A model generated the notes under the pieces. That model was not told the DNA's origin and searched no databases. It saw only the letters and a program-made list of their open reading frames with translations. The translations under genes and the position numbers were made by a program. From Halochromatium roseum (GTDB lineage: Bacteria; Pseudomonadota; Gammaproteobacteria; Chromatiales; Chromatiaceae), in the NCBI RefSeq assembly GCF_016653315.1, contig NZ_NHSH01000044.1, forward strand, positions 87,099-151,098: DNA of 64,000 bases. Direction: 5' to 3'. Positions 8,691-17,146 of this stretch are shown here, in pieces (position 1 is the first letter of the stretch; each line of letters begins with the position of its first letter).

Positions 8691-10511
8691 TCAGTGATGC
8701 TCGGCATACATCTGCTCGACAGCGTCTTTGTACTGCTCAAGCACCTGATTGCGCTTGACCTTCATCGTCGGCGTCAGCATCGCGTTCTCGATCGTCCAGG
8801 GCTCCAGCGCTAAGGTGACCCGGCGCACTTTGGCGTAACCAGGAAAATCGGCGAGCGCATCGCGGATACGCTTTAAGATATCGCGCAGCAAATGCGGGTC
8901 CGACAGGCTCTCGCTGCGATTCGGGTCGAGGCCATACTCGCTTGCCAGACCAGGCCAAAGGTCGTTGTTCAGGACCATGATGGCGGTCAGGTAGGAACGC
9001 CCCTCGCCGAGGACCAGCACCTGCTCGACCAGCGGATCGAGGCCGATGGTCATCTCCATGTCTGCCGGCGGCACCTTCTCGCCATTCGAGAGCACCAAGA
9101 TATCCTTGAGACGGCCGGTGATATAGACATGCCGATCATCAATCCGCGCTTGGTCGCCCGTCCGCAGCCAGCCGTCTGCGGTGAACATGCGTGCGGTTGC
9201 GACATGATTGTTCCAGTAGCCAAGGGTGTTACAGGGGCCTTTCACCTGTAGCTCATCATCGGCGCCGATACGCACCTGTATGCCACGCAGCGGGATGCCG
9301 ACACTGTCCGGCCGATTGTCTTCCAGTGGGTTGACCGCCACCACCGGGCTGGTCTCCGTGAGGCCGTAGCCCTGCACCAGCGGCAGCTCAAGCCCGATGA
9401 ACAGCTGAGCCACTCCGAATGGCAGCGGCGCGCCGCCACTCACCGCCGCGCGTAAGCGCCCGCCGAGACGCTCGAGCACCGGCCGCGCGACCTTGCGCCG
9501 TAACCAGGGCCAGAGCAGGAGCAACGGATGCCAGCCACGCCGCCCCTGGCGTCGCTCAAAATCGATCCAGCCGACCTTCACCGCGAGCCTGAACAGCCAC
9601 CGCAGCAGCCTGGGGCGTCCCTCGAGCTGATCCTGAATGCGCTGATAGACGCGCTCGAACACCCGCGGCACGGCGATGATCACGCTCGGGCGGACCGTCT
9701 GCAGATCCTCGGCAAGCTGATTGATCGAGCGCGCATAGGCGACCGTCGAGCCGGTCATCATCGGCAGGTAGTAGCTGCCCATGCGCTCGAGCATGTGCGA
9801 CAGCGGCAGGAACGACAGGAACACGTCTTCCTGGTAGACATCCAGCATGGTGACGCTGGCGTGCGCATTTGCCAAAATATTCAGGTGGCTGAGCATCACG
9901 CCTTTGGGCCGCCCAGTGGTGCCAGAGGTGTAGACGATCGTCGCTAACGAATGTGGATCGGCATCGCGTTGCGCCCAGGGCTCGCCCTGCTCTGGCAGCC
10001 AGTTTGCGGCAACCACGACACGCTCGTCGTAGGTGGCGACGCGGCGCGACTGCTCGCTGTCTTCGAGGATCACCACGCGCTCCGGATAGAGTGCCTCGCC
10101 GATCGCTGGCGCCAAGCGCTTCCAGCGGTTGGCATCCTGGATCAGCAGCACCTTACAATCGGCATCTTGGAGGATATGCGCGGCGTTGTCGGCGCGGTCG
10201 TCGGTGTACAGCGGAACGGTGATCAACCCCAGCGACAACGCAGCCTGGTCAAAGATCACCCACTCGATGCAGTTTCGCAGCAGCACGGCCACCCGATCAC
10301 CCGGACTCAGCGCCTCCGCACTCAGCGCCGCTCGCCAACGCGCGATCTGATCCGCGGTCTCGCGCCAACTGATGCTGCACCAGCGTTCGCTGACGCGATC
10401 GAACCATTGGTAAGCAGCGCGGTCTGGTGATCGGCGCAGGCGTTGATGAAACAGTCCGTCGAGCGTACAGGCGCGCTCGACCGAGATCAGATCCTCGGAC
10501 CATCGATTCAC
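8691..10511 (-). CDS. AMP-dependent long-chain fatty acid-CoA ligase
   Basis: A 606-residue ATP-dependent acyl-CoA synthetase of the ANL superfamily that activates fatty acids through an acyl-adenylate. Motifs are all present: TIVYTSGTTGRPKGVMLSH (P-loop/AMP binding), VQGYGLTETSP (adenine binding), GWLRTGDQARIDD (ribose contact) and TGRLKDILVLSNGEKV (hinge). The length and the FLSFLPLSHMLERM segment fit the long-chain (FadD15-like) subgroup. The start is a GTG at 10511 with a strong GGGGAGG site upstream. Substrate chain length cannot be read from sequence. Confidence 0.92.
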   Translation of the reverse strand: MNRWSEDLISVERACTLDGLFHQRLRRSPDRAAYQWFDRVSERWCSISWRETADQIARWRAALSAEALSPGDRVAVLLRNCIEWVIFDQAALSLGLITVPLYTDDRADNAAHILQDADCKVLLIQDANRWKRLAPAIGEALYPERVVILEDSEQSRRVATYDERVVVAANWLPEQGEPWAQRDADPHSLATIVYTSGTTGRPKGVMLSHLNILANAHASVTMLDVYQEDVFLSFLPLSHMLERMGSYYLPMMTGSTVAYARSINQLAEDLQTVRPSVIIAVPRVFERVYQRIQDQLEGRPRLLRWLFRLAVKVGWIDFERRQGRRGWHPLLLLWPWLRRKVARPVLERLGGRLRAAVSGGAPLPFGVAQLFIGLELPLVQGYGLTETSPVVAVNPLEDNRPDSVGIPLRGIQVRIGADDELQVKGPCNTLGYWNNHVATARMFTADGWLRTGDQARIDDRHVYITGRLKDILVLSNGEKVPPADMEMTIGLDPLVEQVLVLGEGRSYLTAIMVLNNDLWPGLASEYGLDPNRSESLSDPHLLRDILKRIRDALADFPGYAKVRRVTLALEPWTIENAMLTPTMKVKRNQVLEQYKDAVEQMYAEHH

Positions 10512-10672
10512 TGTCGGTGCCTCCCCATTGAGCCTTTATATTGTTTTCGTCGGCGCTGCAGTCTAGTGAAATTGCCCGCCGCCCACCAATAAGGATGTTG
10601 CCCAAGGATGTCACCAGTCGCAGTTCCGCACCTCATCAATCACGCTTATTTGCTCACAGGAGTTACTCGAGG

Positions 10673-10873
10673 ATGCAAATCCAGCTCAACGGCACCCCAA
10701 CCACGGTCCCAGACGCAACGCACATGTCCGGCTTGATCGAACACCTTGGCCTGACCGACCGCCGCTTGGCGGTTGAGGTGAACCGCGAGCTGGTGCCACG
10801 CAGCCGCTTTGCCGAGCATGAACTCAAGGCCGGTGATACGGTCGAGATCATCCATGCGGTGGGTGGCGGCTGA
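10673..10873 (+). CDS. thiS: sulfur carrier protein ThiS
   Basis: A 66-residue ubiquitin-like sulfur carrier for synthesis of the thiamine thiazole ring. It starts MQIQLNGTP and ends in the diagnostic VGGG, whose terminal Gly-Gly becomes the thiocarboxylate. The ATG at 10673 has an AGGAG site (CAGGAGTTACTCGAGG) and gives the usual family length. thiG follows on the same strand after about 300 bases, an unusually wide gap for this pair. Confidence 0.95.
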   Translation: MQIQLNGTPTTVPDATHMSGLIEHLGLTDRRLAVEVNRELVPRSRFAEHELKAGDTVEIIHAVGGG

Positions 10874-11171
10874 CGCACCCAAGGTCGCAGCGAGCGCTGC
10901 GCCATAATGAGCCTTAGCCGAGCCCATCCGGTCCTTGCCGAGCGGATAACGGACAATCCGCAGCGCCACGAGCCAAGCCGATCAGCTATTGTCTGAGCAC
11001 CGCCCATCGAGACAGCCTAGTCTGCGCCGAGTCGGCATCAAGACCGTGCCGGGCCTGGCATGGGCATTGACCACTCCGAGGCTGCTCATCGGGTGCTGAA
11101 CATCACTGCTCTGCGTCCCGAGAACGCCTTACTCTGATTTGACGACCCTGTTAAGACCGACGCCCATCGTT
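10874..11171 (+). other. 298-bp thiS-thiG intergenic gap
   Basis: No gene is seen on either strand. I looked for a thiamine pyrophosphate riboswitch (CTGAGA ... ACCTGA-type pairs) and did not find a convincing one. No terminator-like hairpin with a T-run is visible either. Confidence 0.5.
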
Positions 11172-11969
11172 ATGACTGCATCGACGACCTCTTCAGACAG
11201 CTTCTCCATCGCCGGCCGCGACTATCAATCGCGCCTGCTGGTCGGCACCGGCAAGTACAAGGACATGGATGAGACCGCGCGCGCCATCGCGGCCAGTGGC
11301 GCCGAGATCGTTACCATCGCCGTGCGCCGCACCAACATCGGTCAAAACGCCGATGAGCCGAACATCCTGGATGTGCTGACCCCAGATCGTTACACCATCC
11401 TGCCCAACACCGCCGGCTGTTACGACGTCGACAGCGCGGTGCGCACCTGCCGGCTGGCGCGCGAACTGCTCGACGGCCACAAGCTGGTCAAGCTCGAAGT
11501 GCTCGGTGACCAAAAGACCCTGTTCCCGGACGTGCTGCAGACCGTCGAGGCCGCCAAGATCCTGGTCGCCGATGGCTTCGACGTGATGGTCTACACCAAC
11601 GATGACCCAATCGTCGCCAAACAGCTCGAGGAGATCGGCTGCGTCGCGGTGATGCCGCTGGCGGCGCCGATCGGCTCCGGGCTCGGCATCCGCAATCGGT
11701 TGAATATCCTCACCATCGTCGAGAACGCGACGGTGCCGATCCTGGTCGATGCCGGGGTTGGCACCGCCTCGGACGCGGCGGTGGCGATGGAACTCGGCTG
11801 TGATGGCGTGCTCATGAATACCGCGATTGCCGCGGCCAAGGACCCGGTGCTGATGGCCAGCGCGATGCGCAAGGGCATCGAGGCTGGGCGCGAGGCCTTT
11901 TTGGCTGGGCGCATGCCAGCGAAGCGCTTCGCCTCGGCCTCATCGCCGATTGAAGGGACCTTTTTCTGA
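11172..11969 (+). CDS. thiG: thiazole synthase ThiG
   Basis: A 265-residue TIM-barrel enzyme that makes thiazole phosphate from 1-deoxyxylulose 5-phosphate, dehydroglycine and the ThiS thiocarboxylate. Visible landmarks are [20 protein letters not shown], the Schiff-base lysine in [25 protein letters not shown] and [23 protein letters not shown] 11172 is preferred over an in-frame TTG at 11139 because the family starts just before the [13 protein letters not shown] segment. It pairs with thiS upstream. Confidence 0.96.
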   Translation: MTASTTSSDSFSIAGRDYQSRLLVGTGKYKDMDETARAIAASGAEIVTIAVRRTNIGQNADEPNILDVLTPDRYTILPNTAGCYDVDSAVRTCRLARELLDGHKLVKLEVLGDQKTLFPDVLQTVEAAKILVADGFDVMVYTNDDPIVAKQLEEIGCVAVMPLAAPIGSGLGIRNRLNILTIVENATVPILVDAGVGTASDAAVAMELGCDGVLMNTAIAAAKDPVLMASAMRKGIEAGREAFLAGRMPAKRFASASSPIEGTFF

Positions 11970-12005
11970 GGCCTCGACAAGACCACCCGCAACGCCATTC
12001 AACGC

Positions 12006-12938
12006 ATGGCCAAGGCGCTCAACCTCAGCAATCCAGACCCGGGCCAGGCGGCCGTGCCAGCGCCTGGCTCAACAGTCAAAGCGGCTGATCCAGCTACCGG
12101 CTCAGGCTCAGCCCGAGAGACCGCCAAACCCGCGACCGGCTGTGGCGCTGAACCCGTTGCCGATCCAGTTGCCGGTGAATCCGCTAGCACCAGTGCCGCT
12201 GGAGCTGCTGGTCCAGCGATTGCCGAGGCGGGTGAGCGGATACCGCGTCCAATTCGCAGCTTCGTGCTGCGCGAGGGGCGGCTGACGGCCGGCCAGGAGC
12301 GCGCCTTTCGCGAGCTCTGGCCGCGCTTCGGCGTCGACTGGCAGCCAGGCGAGACGCTCAATCCGCAGGCGCTGTTTGCCGGCGCCCTGCCCGATCTCAG
12401 CCAGCCGCGCCCCATCACCCTTGAGATCGGCTTTGGAAACGGCGAATCGCTGGCGGCCATGGCCGCGGCGGCACCGGAGCGCGACTTCATCGGCCTTGAG
12501 GTCCATCGACCCGGGGTTGGCCATCTGCTGCTCTTGCTCGAGCAACAGGGGCTGACCAATGTGCGCGTGCTGCGCGCCGATGCGACGGCCCTGCTTGAGT
12601 CCGGCCTGCCCCCTGCCAGCCTAGACCGGGTGCAGCTGTTCTTCCCCGACCCCTGGCCTAAGAAGCGCCATCACAAGCGGCGGATCGTACAGCCGAGTGT
12701 TGTCGCCGCCGTCGCTCGGGTGCTGCAACCGGGTGGGGTCTTTCACCTGGCGACCGATTGGACCCCTTACGCGGAATGGATGCTGACCATGCTCGACGAC
12801 GCCAACGCGCTGTTTGAGAACTGCGCCGGACCGGGCCAGTTCAGCCCACGCCCGGCGCAGCGACCGCTGACCAAGTTCGAGCGCCGCGGCCAGCGCCTCG
12901 GTCATCAGGTCCATGACCTGCTCTACCGGCGTCGCTGA
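12006..12938 (+). CDS. trmB: tRNA (guanine-N7)-methyltransferase TrmB with low-complexity N-terminus
   Basis: Methylates G46 of tRNA using S-adenosylmethionine. The core starts near residue 75 (IRSFVLREGRLTAGQ). It contains the SAM motif LEIGFGNGESLAAMA, FIGLEVHRPGVG, VQLFFPDPWPKKRHHKRRI and the C-terminal TKFERRGQRLGH. The first ~75 residues are an Ala/Pro/Gly-rich tail not found in typical ~240-residue TrmB; no in-frame ATG lies closer to the core. The stop codon overlaps the ATG of the next gene (TGATG), so trmB is probably cotranscribed with the ABC exporter. Confidence 0.94.
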   Translation: MAKALNLSNPDPGQAAVPAPGSTVKAADPATGSGSARETAKPATGCGAEPVADPVAGESASTSAAGAAGPAIAEAGERIPRPIRSFVLREGRLTAGQERAFRELWPRFGVDWQPGETLNPQALFAGALPDLSQPRPITLEIGFGNGESLAAMAAAAPERDFIGLEVHRPGVGHLLLLLEQQGLTNVRVLRADATALLESGLPPASLDRVQLFFPDPWPKKRHHKRRIVQPSVVAAVARVLQPGGVFHLATDWTPYAEWMLTMLDDANALFENCAGPGQFSPRPAQRPLTKFERRGQRLGHQVHDLLYRRR

Positions 12939-13705
12939 TGGCTGCTTTAACCCTCTCGCGGTTGCAACCACGTGTCCTCGCCCCGGTCGATCTACAGATC
13001 AACGCCGGCGAGCTGATCTTCATCTCCGGACCCTCAGGCTCCGGCAAGAGCCTACTGCTGCGTGCCATCGCCGACCTCGATCCGAATCAGGGCGAGGTGC
13101 TGATCGACAACCGGCCACGCAGGTCGATCCCAGCCCCGGAGTGGCGTCGGCGCGTCGGCTTGCTGCCGGCCGAGAGCGGCTGGTGGGCCGATCGCGTGGG
13201 TGATCATTTCATCACTGCTGCCGCCAAGACCGCTTCTGTTGCGTCCACGGCCAGTGGTCCCTCGACCGCAGCCAATGCCACCAGAGCAAGCGCTGCTCCA
13301 GCCGCACGCGCTACATCATCTGCTGATCCTGCCGACGACAACGCCGATCGCGACCCTGCTGTCAGCACAGCGCTGCCGCATCTGCTCGCCCGCCTCGGCT
13401 TCGAGCGCGACGTCCTCGATTGGGACATCCAGCGACTCTCGACCGGCGAGCGCCAACGCCTCGCGCTGGCGCGACTGCTGCTCAATGACCCGGAGGTGCT
13501 GCTCTTGGACGAGGCCACCGCCAACCTGGACCCAAGCAACCGCGAGCACGCCGAGCAGCTGATCGATGACTACCGGCGCCAGCGGCAAGCGGCCGTGCTC
13601 TGGGCCAGCCATGATCCAGACCAGCGCCAGCGTCTAGCCCAAGCCGCCGGTGGACGTTGCTTGGTCATCGACAGCGGCCAGCTCATCCCAGAGCAACCCT
13701 TTTAA
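12938..13705 (+). CDS. ABC transporter ATP-binding protein, FetA-like
   Basis: A 255-residue ATPase paired with the FetB-like permease downstream; FetAB is linked to iron export and oxidative stress resistance. It shows Walker A GPSGSGKS, signature LSTGERQRLALARLLL and Walker B VLLLDEATANLD. Two oddities stand out. The usual Q-loop glutamine is replaced (GLLPAESGWWADRVGDHF). An Ala/Ser/Thr-rich insert of about 50 residues (roughly 90-140) separates the nucleotide-binding halves, making it longer than typical FetA (~225). Its ATG overlaps the trmB stop. Confidence 0.87.
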   Translation: MAALTLSRLQPRVLAPVDLQINAGELIFISGPSGSGKSLLLRAIADLDPNQGEVLIDNRPRRSIPAPEWRRRVGLLPAESGWWADRVGDHFITAAAKTASVASTASGPSTAANATRASAAPAARATSSADPADDNADRDPAVSTALPHLLARLGFERDVLDWDIQRLSTGERQRLALARLLLNDPEVLLLDEATANLDPSNREHAEQLIDDYRRQRQAAVLWASHDPDQRQRLAQAAGGRCLVIDSGQLIPEQPF

Positions 13706-13707
13706 CC

Positions 13708-14505
13708 ATGGATCTCATCTCCCTCAGCCCCTTCGACCTCTCGCTCGCCGCCGGCCTGGTACTGCTGCTCGCCGCCCTTTCCTGGCGCCTGCATCTCGGC
13801 ATCGAGCGACGCATCCTGATCGCCGCCGCGCGCAGCACGGTGCAGCTGGTGCTGCTCGGCCTGGTGCTCAAGGTGTTGTTCGCGACCACCGATCCGCGCT
13901 TGATCGGGCTGCTCGCCTTGGTGATGCTCTCGGTCGCGGGTTGGGAGGTGATGGCGCGGCAGCGACGCCGCTTCCGGGGCGCCTGGGGCTACGGCATCGG
14001 CGCGCTCTCGATGTTCCTGTCCTCGTTCAGCATCACCGTGCTGGCGCTGACGGTGATCATCGGCGTCACGCCCTGGTACCAGCCGCAATACCTGATCCCG
14101 TTGCTCGGCATGCTGCTCGGCAACACCATGAACGGCATCGCCGTCGCCCTCGACGGACTCAGCCGTCAAGCCTGGGAAGGCCGCAACCGCATCGAGGCGC
14201 GGCTGCTGCTCGGCGCCACCTGGAGCGAGGCGATCGCCGACATCCGCCGCGATGCGCTGCGCGCGGGCCTAATCCCGATCACCAATGCCATGACCACCGC
14301 TGGCCTGGTCAGCCTACCGGGCATGATGACCGGCCAGATCCTCGCCGGCAGTCCGCCGATGGAGGCCGCCAAGTATCAGCTGCTGATCATGTTCATGATC
14401 GCCGGTGGTACCGGGCTCGGTAGCATCGCCGCGATCTCGATTGGTGCCCGGCGGTTGTTTGATGGTCGGCATCGGTTGCGGTTGGAGCGGCTGCGGGTGG
14501 TGTAG
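13708..14505 (+). CDS. FetB family ABC transporter permease
   Basis: A 265-residue polytopic inner-membrane protein. The start at ATG 13708, two bases after the ATPase stop, gives a membrane segment right away (LSLAAGLVLLLAALSWRL). Several further hydrophobic helices follow. Family landmarks include RSTVQLVLLGLVLK, PLLGMLLGNTMNGIAVALDG, and the cytoplasmic loop LLLGATWSEAIADIRRDALR followed by ITNAMTTAGLVSLPGMMTGQ. It forms the membrane half of the FetAB-like exporter. Confidence 0.9.
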   Translation: MDLISLSPFDLSLAAGLVLLLAALSWRLHLGIERRILIAAARSTVQLVLLGLVLKVLFATTDPRLIGLLALVMLSVAGWEVMARQRRRFRGAWGYGIGALSMFLSSFSITVLALTVIIGVTPWYQPQYLIPLLGMLLGNTMNGIAVALDGLSRQAWEGRNRIEARLLLGATWSEAIADIRRDALRAGLIPITNAMTTAGLVSLPGMMTGQILAGSPPMEAAKYQLLIMFMIAGGTGLGSIAAISIGARRLFDGRHRLRLERLRVV

Positions 14506-14744
14506 CGCTGCCCCCGATGGTCTCGGCTGTTAGCCGCACTTTGTTTCGCTTGAGCGACTCATCGGCGACCCATCGCGCGCAGCGCTGCTATGGCCCCGCG
14601 TAAGATAGCAGGTCGCAGTACATTTGCAGCTAGTCTGACACGCCGCTAGGGAGGGATGCAGTACGAGCCCAAGGACGGGCGAAGTTAGGACAATGCAGGA
14701 GCAATTGCCGAGAGTGAAGCAGGAACCCAGAACCGAGGGGAGCC

Positions 14745-15275
14745 ATGGCCACCACTAAGGCCGCCACACTGACCTTTAGCATCGATCCCAGCGTGAAGGA
14801 GGCGCTGCGCACGACCGCACAGCAGGAGCACCGCTCCATCGCCAACATGGTGGAGGTGTTGATCCGGGACTATTGCGGGCGCAATGGCATCGAGCTCGAG
14901 GAGGTACGCCAAGTCCCAGACCCTCAGTGTCAGGACAAGTGTCTCCTGCCCGGCAGTACGGTCTTCTTCAACAGCAAGGAGAACATCGACGCGCAGATCG
15001 AGCAGGTCATGGTCGAGATCGATCATATCCAGCAACACATGACCCCGGTACTGCACGACTGTCTACATACCCTCCTGAAGCAGAACGCCGACCCGGAAGA
15101 GTGGGAATACTCCCTCCCCAAGGACCAGATCGACACCGCTCTGATCCACGCCCACTACTTCTCCCGTAAGGACATCGACACCTGCCTCACCTTCGACAGT
15201 CACGAGGGCGCCGCTCCCTTCAGCGAGTTGTTCGACGCCTTCCAGGAAGCCTATCGAACCGAGGCAGAGTACTAG
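14745..15275 (+). CDS. ribbon-helix-helix protein with uncharacterised C-terminal domain, upstream of abi
   Basis: A 176-residue protein. Residues 5-50 look like an Arc/CopG-type ribbon-helix-helix DNA-binding domain (ATLTFSIDPSVKEALR, then HRSIANMVEVLIRDYC). The remaining ~110 residues, including CQDKCLLPGSTVFFNSKE and an acidic, His-rich helical part, match no family I recognise. GAGGGGAGCC gives a good ribosome site before ATG 14745. The Abi_2 gene starts 4 bases after its stop, so the two are almost surely translated together. A repressor or antitoxin role is inference from position. Confidence 0.7.
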   Translation: MATTKAATLTFSIDPSVKEALRTTAQQEHRSIANMVEVLIRDYCGRNGIELEEVRQVPDPQCQDKCLLPGSTVFFNSKENIDAQIEQVMVEIDHIQQHMTPVLHDCLHTLLKQNADPEEWEYSLPKDQIDTALIHAHYFSRKDIDTCLTFDSHEGAAPFSELFDAFQEAYRTEAEY

Positions 15276-15279
15276 TGGA

Positions 15280-16278
15280 ATGGCCTATTCCAAGCCCTGG
15301 CAAAGCTACGCGGAGCAACTCGACCTGCTGGTCTCCCGTGGCCTGATGGTGACGGATCGACCCAAGGCTCTGGAGTATTTGCAGCGCATCGGTTACTACC
15401 GCCTGAGCGGCTACTGGTTTCCCTTCCGGGAACGGTCGGGGCTGCTGATCCTGCTTGACGAGAACGGCCGGAAACCCGCCAAGAAGCAACGGAAGGAAAC
15501 GAGAATCGCTCTCGATGATTTCCGGCCCGGCGCGACCTTCGAGGATGCGGTCAAGCTCTACGTCTTTGACAAGAAGTTGCGCATGCTGGTGATGGACGCG
15601 CTGGAGCGAATCGAAATCGCGCTGCGGGTGGATGTCTCACACACCCTGGGCAAGCTCGACCGCTTCGCCTACCTCAATCCCGCGCTGTTCCATTCGGAAT
15701 TCAGCGAGAAACTGCACAATGATAAGGGCGTAACCAGCCACCATGAATGGTTGGGAAAGCACGCCCAACTGATCAGTCGCTCCAAGGAGGAGTTCGTCCT
15801 TCACAACAAAACCAAGTACGGTCAGCCCTTGGCGATCTGGGTCGCTTGCGAGGTGTGGGACTTCGGAACGATGTCTCGACTCTTCGACGGAATGAAAGAG
15901 GTGGATCAGGACACCATCTCGGCCCGGTACGGCATCCACAATGGCCGCATCTTCGCCACCTGGCTGCGCAGCCTGAACTACCTGCGCAACGTTTGCGCCC
16001 ACCACAGCCGCTTGTGGAATCGGAACATCGTCGATCAGCCCAGGCTGCCACCGGCGACCGAAGTGCCCTGGGTTGCGCCTTTCGAGGATAGCGGCCATCT
16101 CCGGGCACGCTGTTTCTTGCTGCTGCGCATCGCCCGACACCTGCTCCAAGTGGTGAACCCCAATTCGAGTTGGCCGGTGCGGATAAAGGAGCACTTGCAG
16201 GACTTCCCAGACCTGAACCACCTGGAGTTGAACCTTTCAGGGATGGGAGCACCGGAGTGTTGGGAAGCTGATTGGTGA
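15280..16278 (+). CDS. Abi_2 family (AbiD/AbiF-like) abortive-infection HEPN protein
   Basis: A 332-residue member of the Abi_2 family, whose members act in phage abortive infection or as RNA-targeting toxins. The N-terminal signature is clear: SYAEQLDLLVSRGLMV followed by YLQRIGYYRLSGYWFPFRE. The HEPN R-x4-H motif sits at residues 236-241 (LRNVCAHHSRLWNR), the expected RNase active site. It follows the RHH gene by 4 bases. Downstream, on the opposite strand, is a structured RNA candidate with a terminator pointing toward this gene. Family assignment is firm; assignment to AbiF in particular is inference. Confidence 0.9.
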   Translation: MAYSKPWQSYAEQLDLLVSRGLMVTDRPKALEYLQRIGYYRLSGYWFPFRERSGLLILLDENGRKPAKKQRKETRIALDDFRPGATFEDAVKLYVFDKKLRMLVMDALERIEIALRVDVSHTLGKLDRFAYLNPALFHSEFSEKLHNDKGVTSHHEWLGKHAQLISRSKEEFVLHNKTKYGQPLAIWVACEVWDFGTMSRLFDGMKEVDQDTISARYGIHNGRIFATWLRSLNYLRNVCAHHSRLWNRNIVDQPRLPPATEVPWVAPFEDSGHLRARCFLLLRIARHLLQVVNPNSSWPVRIKEHLQDFPDLNHLELNLSGMGAPECWEADW

Positions 16279-16293
16279 GAAACGCCAGGCAAT

Positions 16294-16343
16294 AAAAAAA
16301 CCCCTTAGCGATCATCCCGCCGAAGCGGTTCCACCGAAAGGGG
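16294..16343 (-). terminator. intrinsic terminator of the Abi-associated RNA
   Basis: A 6-bp outer stem CCCCTT/AAGGGG encloses a UUCG hairpin and is followed by TTTTTTT on the minus strand (16300-16294). On the plus strand the A-run precedes the stem, so it would not terminate abi transcription in the usual way. Confidence 0.65.
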
Positions 16344-16520
16344 CCGTGTTATGCGTAACCTTAGGCCCACTGGGCCTGGAAATCAAGCCTGAGATGGCTT
16401 GCCTCGGATTACTTCGGACCGTCCGTCACGCCGCTTACAGGCTACGCGGCAAGCGTCGCGCCGGGCTGCGCCGTGCTTGGTTCCGGGCCGCCAGACTACC
16501 TCCACAAGCTCCGGCAGACT
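16294..16520 (-). ncRNA. candidate structured RNA convergent with the Abi_2 gene (abiF-RNA-like)
   Basis: The minus strand shows several hairpins ending in an intrinsic terminator. In order they are: a GCCGC/GCGGC stem near 16430-16450; CAAGCC/GGCTTG (16401-16384); AGGCCC/GGGCCT with a 3-base loop (16377-16363); then an outer CCCCTT/AAGGGG stem (16343-16338 with 16306-16301). The outer stem encloses CCGC-TTCG-GCGG (16328-16317) and is followed by seven T (16300-16294). The UUCG tetraloop and T-run form only on the minus strand. Structured RNAs of the abiF class are known beside Abi_2 genes. The 5' end is not defined and no strong promoter is visible. Confidence 0.5.
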
Positions 16521-16656
16521 AGCTTAGTGCCACTTGTTGTGGTCTGTTTATCTGCAGCATGATCCATTTCGACACCCACAAGCACCTATTTCTCAACGTC
16601 CGGCATCCATTGCCCATTCTGTCGGGGTAGTACAGATTCAGAACACCACCCTTGGG

Positions 16657-16911
16657 TCATGTGCCACCTTGCGCTTTGATCACTTTGGCCAGCTTGTCCA
16701 TCCGCACCAGACCCTCGCTCACCAGTTCGGTCAGCCGCTGACTGATGGTGTCGCGCTCGACCGAATAGACCTTCTGCAGCACATAGACCACCTCGCAGGC
16801 GACCTCAATGGGGAGTGTCACCTGTTGCTGTTCGAGGATTTCCGCTGCCCGAGGGGAGAGCTCGGCATGATCCTCAAGCAAATAGCGCAGGACCACATTG
16901 GCATCGACCAG
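16657..16911 (-). pseudogene. truncated, frameshifted PIN-domain toxin
   Basis: The reading frame LVDANVVLRYLLEDHAELS carries the first acidic residue of a PIN-domain RNase (VapC type) and continues through VTLPIEVACEVVYVLQKVY. It stops after about 85 residues, so the C-terminal acidic residues of a normal ~135-residue toxin are absent. The antitoxin stop and a candidate ATG overlap as ATGA (16916-16913), but that ATG is out of frame with the PIN sequence. A single missing base just after it would explain this. It is probably dead. Confidence 0.65.
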
Positions 16912-16912
16912 G

Positions 16913-17146
16913 TCATGGAGCGTCGCTCACCGCATCCGACCAGGCCGTCTGTTCGCGAGCCATGCGCTCGGGATGCGCATACTCTTTGAGGCTTCCGCGC
17001 AGACTCTTGCGTGGCTTGGTGACAGGGGCCGGTTCGTTGGCGGTGGCCAAGATGATGACCTCCACCTCCTTGCCCCAGAAGGCTTCGGGCAATTGCAGAT
17101 GCAGTTCGCCGTGGGTGACCCGTTCAATCGTGCGGATGGCTTCCAT
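16913..17146 (-). CDS. antitoxin-like protein paired with the broken PIN toxin
   Basis: A 77-residue protein starting MEAIRTIERVTHGELHLQLP. It has a short beta-rich N-terminus (a VTHGELHLQLPEAF pattern like small AbrB/DUF-type antitoxins) and a basic C-terminal tail. It lies directly upstream of the PIN fragment, with stop and start overlapping. The start at ATG 17146 is preferred over an upstream in-frame one, because the extra residues are Ser/Thr-rich and unlike the family. Confidence 0.6.
   Translation of the reverse strand: MEAIRTIERVTHGELHLQLPEAFWGKEVEVIILATANEPAPVTKPRKSLRGSLKEYAHPERMAREQTAWSDAVSDAP

Noticed and set aside
10874..11171. Thiamine pyrophosphate riboswitch before thiG
   Set aside because: The conserved core sequence pairs of the TPP aptamer are not present.
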